From NCBI RefSeq assembly GCF_026626705.1, contig NZ_JAPNKC010000001.1, forward strand, positions 7,086,001 to 7,150,000: 64,000 nt of DNA. The letters are read 5' to 3'. The translations under genes and the position numbers were made by a program. The notes beneath the pieces are model-generated. The model worked only from the letters and a program-made list of their open reading frames with translations. It was not told the origin of the DNA and made no database searches. This stretch comes from Pyxidicoccus sp. MSG2. Its GTDB lineage: Bacteria; Myxococcota; Myxococcia; Myxococcales; Myxococcaceae. Below are positions 59,029 through 64,000 of this stretch, piece by piece; position 1 is the stretch's first letter; every line of letters starts with the position of its first letter.

Positions 59029-60690
59029 TCAGCGCTCGGGTACGTCCATGACGGTAGGCGCCGCGTGGCTTGCGGCCTTCCGGGACTCCGGGTGGCAGGG
59101 CGCCCAGGCCATCATCGGGGCCTTCGCATGGGGGAACAGATGGTTGGCCTCCCGGAGGATGGCCAGCCCCTGCTCGCACCGCCCCTGCCGCACCTCCGAG
59201 TCCCCCAGCAGCACGCGGGCCTCGTAGGCGCCCGGGTCGAGCCGGGCCGCGCGCGCGTACCGCTCCGCCGACCGGGGCTCCTGGTAGACGAGTTGCCGGG
59301 CCTGGCCCCTCACCGCGCCGTATGCGAGCGGGCATGCCGTCAGCAGCACCACGCCCGCCATCGCCATCTGTCGTCTTCCCGCCTCGAAGGACAACGTCAC
59401 CTGCTCCCTTCGCGCGGAGGCGAGCGCGCCCACCACCACCGCCACGAGGAAGGTCGCTGGTGGCGTCAGCAGCACCGTGTCCAGCGCGCCCAGCACGACG
59501 AGCGCGATGAGCACTGCCAGCAGCGTCCACCCATCCCTCCGCGTCTCATCCGTCTCTCCGTCATGTATGCGCTTCCAGGCGCCGAGGAGCAGCAACGCTC
59601 CCGCCGCCGCCAGCACCAGCAGCGCGAGGACACCTCGCTCCGCGAGCAGCCCCACCCAGTCCGCCTGCGGGAGCGCATCCACCGGCACGAGCGCACCCTC
59701 CGAATACGACGGGTCTCCCGGCGTGGCGAAGCGCGGGTACTGCACCGTCCAGTTTCCCGGCCCCACGCCCAGCAGCGGCGCCCCGGCGACCATGTGCAGC
59801 GTGTTCGTGTATTGAATCAGCCGCCCGCGCCCGGAGCCCGCGTCGTGCTCGCCCACGCGCCGCAGCGTGTCCGCGTACGAGCCCCGCCACGACAGTGCAT
59901 CGGGTGCCACGAGCGCTACGCCCGCGCCTCCCAACAGCGCCGCCACCAGGGCCACCGTGTGCCACCGTGCTCCGGCCGCTCGCGTCCTGCCCGTCACCCA
60001 GGCTACCAGCAGCAGCACCGCGAGGACGCCCATTGCCAGCCACGCGGCCCGCGAGCGTGAGAGTGTGATGGCCGTGCCCATCAGCGCCACCGTGCCCAGA
60101 TGGAGCCCGAGCGTGCGCCAGCTTCTCGCGCGCGCGAGGCCGCGCCACAGGACGGGAAGCGCCAGCACGAGCAGGTGCGCGGCGCGGTTGCGGTGCCCGA
60201 GCAGTCCACCGGGAGCTCGCTTCTCCGGGGACAGTCCATCGAGCAGTCCATACGCCTCCAGCACCACGGAGAGCGCGAGCACTCCCACGCCGACCGCCAC
60301 CGTGAGCAGCAACTCCTCCCGCCGCCCCTCTCCAGCGACAACCCGGGCCGCCAGGAAGAGGAGGGTGCCCGAGAGCGTCACACCCAGCGCGCCCAGGGCC
60401 AGCCACTTGTTGTGCGCGACGACGAGGGCGGACAGTGCACCGAGCCCCGCGAAGGCGAGCCCCGCCAGGTCCACTTCATCCAGGCGCCATCGCCGGGGCA
60501 CCGCCAGGCAGGCCACGCCGGTGAGCAGCGCGGCGGCGTGGAAGAGCAGGCCCTTGGGAAGGGTGAACCTGTCCGCCACGAGCCACGCGCGGGGAACGGC
60601 CACCCACAGCGTCGCGAGCAGTCCTCCCGCCAGGCAGAGCCAGGGCGCTGCGTCCACGGACCTCCGCGCCCGGAGGGGCTCAGCCGTCAT
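59029..60690 (-). CDS. O-antigen ligase/polymerase-like membrane protein with TPR tail
   Basis: A 553-aa protein with about 12 hydrophobic segments. The large periplasmic loop near the middle (RVGEHDAGSGRGRLIQYTNT, VAGAPLLGVGPGNWTVQYP) with R and the G-x-G-x-G-N pattern is typical of the Wzy_C family, which ligate or polymerise O-antigen or similar glycans. The last 100 residues (RSAERYARAARLDPGAYEAR and GRCEQGLAILREANHLFPHA) are TPR-like. ATG 60690 overlaps the mtgA-like gene by 11 bases. Confidence 0.85.
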   Translation of the reverse strand: MTAEPLRARRSVDAAPWLCLAGGLLATLWVAVPRAWLVADRFTLPKGLLFHAAALLTGVACLAVPRRWRLDEVDLAGLAFAGLGALSALVVAHNKWLALGALGVTLSGTLLFLAARVVAGEGRREELLLTVAVGVGVLALSVVLEAYGLLDGLSPEKRAPGGLLGHRNRAAHLLVLALPVLWRGLARARSWRTLGLHLGTVALMGTAITLSRSRAAWLAMGVLAVLLLVAWVTGRTRAAGARWHTVALVAALLGGAGVALVAPDALSWRGSYADTLRRVGEHDAGSGRGRLIQYTNTLHMVAGAPLLGVGPGNWTVQYPRFATPGDPSYSEGALVPVDALPQADWVGLLAERGVLALLVLAAAGALLLLGAWKRIHDGETDETRRDGWTLLAVLIALVVLGALDTVLLTPPATFLVAVVVGALASARREQVTLSFEAGRRQMAMAGVVLLTACPLAYGAVRGQARQLVYQEPRSAERYARAARLDPGAYEARVLLGDSEVRQGRCEQGLAILREANHLFPHAKAPMMAWAPCHPESRKAASHAAPTVMDVPER

Positions 60691-61594
60691 GGCGTGAGTT
60701 CTCCCAGGCCGCCCGCTCTTCGGCAACCTCCCGTGCGAGCCCGCACTCATCGCGGAGCATGGCCTCCAGCGGGTAGTCGTGACGCGGCAGGGTGCTCGGT
60801 CCTTCGGTGGGGGCGCGAAGTGCGGCCAGCGCTTCTCCAGGCGACTCGCCCCGTGCGAGCCGTGCGTGGAGGGCCCGCACGCGGAGCAGGTCCCGCTGGA
60901 GCTCGGGCGCTTCGAGCAGGCCCGACCGGTGAAGCTGGCTCAGCACCCGCAGTTGCGCCCGCCGGGCGCGCTCCGCGTTACCTCCCGTGAGCGGCTCACG
61001 GGGCGAGGGGAGCAGGCTGGCCAGGAATGAGGCCTCGAACGCATCCAGCGTGTCGGGCGCCTTGCTGAAGTAGCGCTGGCTCGCGTCCGCCGCGCCCCAC
61101 ACGCCGTCTCCCCACTCCGCGGTGGACAGGTACAGCTCCAGGATGCGGCGCTTGTCCAGGTGGGCTTCCAGCTCGCGCGCGATGAGCAGCTCTCGCAGCT
61201 TGCGATGCGGCGTGCGACTCGGGGTCAGGTACAGGTTGCGGGCGAGCTGCTGGGTGAGGGTGCTCCCGCCGCGCCGGGTCTGCCCGCGCAGCCAGCCCGC
61301 CGCGACTTCCCTCACCACCCTCCACTCCACGCCCGCGTGGCGGAAGAAGCCGCGGTCCTCCGCCTTCACCACGGCACATGCCAGCAGCGTGGACACGCCC
61401 TCCAGGGACGTCTGCCGCAAGGCCGGGCCGTCGTCGGGCCTTTCCTGCTCCCGGGCGCGCAGCCGCATGAGGCTCGTCCGCTCCGGAGTCTCCCGCTCGA
61501 GGGGGGACACGTCCGGGACGCTCAGCCACAGCGCCGCCGCATACAGCAGCGGCGCTCCGAGCAGCAGCAGCCCTGCCTTCGTCCGTCGGCGCAT
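60680..61594 (-). CDS. mtgA: Monofunctional peptidoglycan glycosyltransferase (GT51)
   Basis: A 304-aa membrane-anchored enzyme that polymerises glycan chains from lipid II. It has one N-terminal membrane segment (LLLLGAPLLYAAALWLSV) and the GT51 motifs in order: VVKAEDRGFFRHAGVEWR with the catalytic Glu, RRGGSTLTQQLARNLYLTPS, and RKLRELLIARELEAHLDKRR with ILELYLSTAEWGDGVWGAAD. There is no transpeptidase domain. The C-terminal 60 residues are an extra tail not needed for the fold. It starts upstream of, and overlaps, the ligase gene. Confidence 0.93.
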   Translation of the reverse strand: MRRRTKAGLLLLGAPLLYAAALWLSVPDVSPLERETPERTSLMRLRAREQERPDDGPALRQTSLEGVSTLLACAVVKAEDRGFFRHAGVEWRVVREVAAGWLRGQTRRGGSTLTQQLARNLYLTPSRTPHRKLRELLIARELEAHLDKRRILELYLSTAEWGDGVWGAADASQRYFSKAPDTLDAFEASFLASLLPSPREPLTGGNAERARRAQLRVLSQLHRSGLLEAPELQRDLLRVRALHARLARGESPGEALAALRAPTEGPSTLPRHDYPLEAMLRDECGLAREVAEERAAWENSRHDG

Positions 61595-61695
61595 CCGTAT
61601 TCTCCGTGCCCTGGCGCCACACCGGGCGGGACGCGCGAGCGCCCCGCACCGGCCTGGCGCGCCCCGGTCCGCGCTCGAGCGCGGCCGGGGTCAGC

Positions 61696-62598
61696 TCAGT
61701 AGCCGCACCGCACGTCGATGTTGGCGGCCACGTTCTCCTTCGTGAACCGGCTCACGAAGTTGTTGTCGATGACGATGCCCGGGAGGTTCCACGCCGCGGA
61801 CTGCGCACGGTCCGCGTCGCTGGGGCCGGTGCCGTAGATGTTGTTCGCAACCCCCTCGCACTTCGTCTGGTTCTCCAGGATGGAGTAGGGGTGGGTGTGT
61901 ACCCAGGCCACGGCATTCGCAGGCGGAGCCAGGGCGCTGGCCCCATCGATGCCGCAGGGCTTGAAGGTCAGGGTCGGGCTCGTCTCCTCCTGGAAGGAGT
62001 AGCTCCCATCGGCGTTCTTGATGACCCAGCCCAGCCGCTCACGACGCTCGCTCTCGGGCTGGACCTGGCCGTTCTTCATGAAGTTGGACTTCTCCCAGAG
62101 TGACTTGAAGCCCGCCTGCACGGCGGCGGAGTCGACCATGGCATTCCCCGTCTCGCAGGGGTCCTTGTCGTCGTCGTCATCCTCGTCGGGCGGAGGGTCC
62201 TCGCCGGGGCCGCCGCCGCACTCGGGCGCCGTCGGGTCGTAATCACACGGGTCGGGGCTGCACCCGGGCCAGCTCGGGTCCATGGTGCAGATGTCCCCGG
62301 GACACCCGGGAGCGGTCGGGTCGTACAGACACGGGTCTCCGCCGCAGTTGGGGTCCATGTACGGGTCGCACTCGGGTTCATCGTCGTCATCGTCGCAGTT
62401 GCCCCCGGTGCACGCCTCGACGACGACCTCTTCCAGTTCACACGGCGGCTGGCCCTCGAAGCCGCAGCCGTCACCGCGTTGCACCAGTGTGGCGAAGGGG
62501 TCTTCCTTCTGGGTGCCCACCTCACTGCAGGCACCCAGCGCGAGAGCCGTGCACAACACCGCCAACACACCGCCAGATTTCATTCGATGAAGAGTCAT
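61696..62598 (-). CDS. Lipoprotein with Asp/Cys/Pro repeats and a JAB/DUF4329-like domain
   Basis: A 300-aa lipoprotein (signal VLAVLCTALALGACS, Cys about 24). Residues about 40-140 contain Cys-Pro-Asp motifs of the DPxxPxC type (DPNCGGDPC, DPTAPGCPGD, DPSWPGCSPD) and an acidic DDDDDK stretch. Residues about 160-300 have WVHTHPYSIL and, later, GTGPSDADRAQSAAWNLPGI, the H-x-H ... S-x-x-D layout of JAB1/MPN metalloproteases and DUF4329. A zinc hydrolase acting outside the cell is possible. ATG 62583 is an alternative start. Confidence 0.85.
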   Translation of the reverse strand: MTLHRMKSGGVLAVLCTALALGACSEVGTQKEDPFATLVQRGDGCGFEGQPPCELEEVVVEACTGGNCDDDDDEPECDPYMDPNCGGDPCLYDPTAPGCPGDICTMDPSWPGCSPDPCDYDPTAPECGGGPGEDPPPDEDDDDDKDPCETGNAMVDSAAVQAGFKSLWEKSNFMKNGQVQPESERRERLGWVIKNADGSYSFQEETSPTLTFKPCGIDGASALAPPANAVAWVHTHPYSILENQTKCEGVANNIYGTGPSDADRAQSAAWNLPGIVIDNNFVSRFTKENVAANIDVRCGY

Positions 62599-62732
62599 GG
62601 GAACCCCAGAGCAGGAACGCCCTCGCGAACGACTCCTCCTGGAAGGGAGAAGCCGTCACGAGGGCGTCTATTGTCTGGAATTCTCGCCTTGACCTGAAAA
62701 ACGGTCAAGGCGGGGTGGCGTGAGCGCTGGCT

Positions 62733-63386
62733 TCAGTCCGCCGTGAAGTACAGGTTGTCCATCAGCAGCTTGTCCGCGGCCGCGCCCTGTCCGGAGATGA
62801 AGACGAAGGGCGCGTTGATGGCGTTGAGCTTCACGCCGTTGTTCGCGGTGAAGTCCGCCACCGGGATGGCCAGGTGGTGCCACTCGCCATCGTTCTTGTA
62901 CCCGTACTTCGCCACGTCGAGCTGCACGCTCTTGGTGGCGTCGTTCATGCCCACCTTCACGCTGGCGAAGCCGGGGTCCTCGGACTTGAAGCTGACGTGC
63001 AGCGTCTTCCACGCGTCCAGGTTGCGCGCCGCGTCCCAGTGGATGCCGAAGCCCAGCCACGTCTTGCCCGCGTGCACCACGAGGTCCGCCGCGCGCCCCT
63101 CCACATGGTCCTGGGAGGGCTCCATCGTGACGGTGTTCTCGTACAGGTAGACGTGCGTGGTGGTGTTGTCGATGGCGATGTCGTCGGAGCGGCCGCCCTC
63201 GTAGAAGCCCACGCCCAGCCGGCGCTGCCCCTCCTGGAAGGGGAAGGGCCCCGGCAGTGCGCCCGCGTTCGGGTCGGTCCCCGCGTCCGGCCGGGTGGAC
63301 TGCCCCTGGTTCTCGTAGTCCGAGTCCCCCGGCTCCGGCCGGCACGCGGCCACCAACAGCAACAGCGCGAATACGGACTTCTTCAT
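62733..63386 (-). CDS. Lipoprotein with carbohydrate-binding-like beta domain
   Basis: A 217-aa lipoprotein (signal FALLLLVAAC, Cys about 15). The mature part has a short linker (RPDAGTDPNAG) and then a beta-sandwich-like domain (YLYENTVTMEPSQDHVEGR, TLHVSFKSEDPGFASVKV, HHLAIPVADF, LLMDNLYFTAD), resembling galactose-binding/CBM-like folds. The start overlaps the stop of the upstream gene (ATGA), so they form an operon. Confidence 0.82.
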   Translation of the reverse strand: MKKSVFALLLLVAACRPEPGDSDYENQGQSTRPDAGTDPNAGALPGPFPFQEGQRRLGVGFYEGGRSDDIAIDNTTTHVYLYENTVTMEPSQDHVEGRAADLVVHAGKTWLGFGIHWDAARNLDAWKTLHVSFKSEDPGFASVKVGMNDATKSVQLDVAKYGYKNDGEWHHLAIPVADFTANNGVKLNAINAPFVFISGQGAAADKLLMDNLYFTAD

Positions 63387-63937
63387 GGCTTCACCGCCCT
63401 GTCCTGGCCATTGGCCGTCTGCACCAGCACCCAGCCGCCCTGCACCGTCCCGCCCATCTCGACGATGCCCTTGTACGAGGGCGTCACCAGCTCGTAGGGA
63501 ATCGTCCCCGTCGCGTCGTACGTCACCGCGTCGGGGAAGTTGTCGAGCACGGACTGGTATGCGCGGATGGCCTGTGCGCGCACCTTGGGCAGGTCCTCCT
63601 GGCTCGCCTCACCGTTCTGGTAGATGGAGAGCAGGTCGGTGCCCACGTAGAACTGGGCCTCGCCGTACGGTCCGCGCGCGAGCAGCGTGGCCCACGCGTA
63701 GAACGCGGCCACGTGGTCCCCGCTGCCCTGAATCTGCCACTTCGTCTCCGCGCCGGGCGAGTTGAGCCGGAAGGGGTTGTTCGGGTCTTCCAGCACGGAC
63801 TGGTCCGGATGGATGCCCACGTCCTCGCTGTGGAGCTGGAGCGTGAGTCCGTCCAGCGACTCTCCATACACGTAGCTGGCCTTGTCGTAACACCCGCAGA
63901 TGCCCACCGCCGCGGCCAGCAAGAGCCACGTCTTCAT
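63383..63937 (-). CDS. Lipoprotein, unknown function
   Basis: A 184-aa lipoprotein (signal LLLAAAVGICGC, Cys about 16). It is largely helical with a conserved-looking core (HVAAFYAWATLLARGPYGEA, QFYVGTDLLSIYQNG, KVRAQAIRAYQSVLDNFPDA). A tetratricopeptide-like role is suggested by the YQSVLDNFP pattern, but the family is not recognised. It is the upstream member of a lipoprotein pair with a four-base overlap. Confidence 0.82.
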   Translation of the reverse strand: MKTWLLLAAAVGICGCYDKASYVYGESLDGLTLQLHSEDVGIHPDQSVLEDPNNPFRLNSPGAETKWQIQGSGDHVAAFYAWATLLARGPYGEAQFYVGTDLLSIYQNGEASQEDLPKVRAQAIRAYQSVLDNFPDAVTYDATGTIPYELVTPSYKGIVEMGGTVQGGWVLVQTANGQDRAVKP

Positions 63938-63947
63938 ACGGTTTCCC

Positions 63948-64000
63948 TCAGAGCGAAAGGATTGCATACGCCCCCACCTCATACTCGCGGCCCTTCAGCC
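63948..64000 (-). CDS. C-terminal fragment of a gene entering from the right edge
   Basis: On the minus strand the frame reads LKGREYEVGAYAILSL and stops at TGA (63948-63950), ten bases before the lipoprotein start at 63937. The alternating polar/hydrophobic ending fits the last strand of an outer-membrane barrel, but the fragment is too short to name. It is probably in the same operon as the downstream lipoproteins. Confidence 0.55.
   Translation of the reverse strand, partial: LKGREYEVGAYAILSL

Overview
The window is strongly GC-rich chromosomal DNA from a myxobacterium, most likely Myxococcaceae (Myxococcus, Corallococcus or Pyxidicoccus type). This rests on its large Ser/Thr kinases with the HRDISPQN loop, FHA proteins, many lipoproteins with Asp-Ala-Gly-Thr linkers, a MYXO-CTERM-type surface protein, and clustered open frames with G/C at third codon positions. 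No rRNA, tRNA, CRISPR array or prophage was seen.

Region 1 (about 1-18.5 kb) is a vitamin B12 acquisition island. Two cobalamin riboswitches, each preceded by a recognisable -35/-10 pair, head two transcription units. The first encodes a BtuB-like TonB-dependent receptor, a Cys-rich propeller-like lipoprotein, a BtuF-like binding protein, a small DUF4177-like protein and a BtuC-like permease. The second encodes two lipoproteins and a Rieske iron-sulfur lipoprotein. An FHA/GAF/degenerate-cyclase protein and a 1247-aa Ser/Thr kinase follow, and the BtuD-like ATPase comes last. The set covers outer membrane, periplasm and inner membrane; the propeller lipoproteins may play the part that BtuG plays in Bacteroides. 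A four-copy palindromic repeat sits inside the first lipoprotein gene, between its start codon and its signal sequence.

Region 2 (about 18.5-39.7 kb) is a mixed core region: a membrane/spermidine-synthase fusion, a DUF1275 protein, a HIT protein, a GT22-like glycosyltransferase, hprK-rapZ, a C39-like cysteine protease candidate, a TPR Ser/Thr kinase, a HEIGH metalloprotease flanked by copies of the kinase 3' end, a phytanoyl-CoA-dioxygenase-like enzyme, a DoxX protein, an ECF sigma factor, a DUF1036 protein, a CxxCH lipoprotein with an in-frame stop near its end, and a DUF418 protein. Several convergent junctions carry strong hairpins.

Region 3 (about 39.8-48.7 kb) is an accessory mosaic. 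It holds three IS91-like transposase tails, a decayed ISL3-family element with both terminal inverted repeats, a truncated HMG-CoA lyase gene, a lower-GC orphan membrane/coiled-coil gene, an Ala-rich Cys protein, and cargo-like genes (intradiol dioxygenase, cupin, CxxCH lipoprotein).

Region 4 (about 48.7-64 kb) encodes an amidase, secreted lipoproteins, a 1105-aa ELWxxDGT-repeat surface protein divergent from a small propeller gene across a perfect palindrome, a TetR regulator with an operator-like site resembling the region 1 repeat, an O-antigen-ligase-like protein, a monofunctional transglycosylase, and a run of lipoproteins at the right edge.
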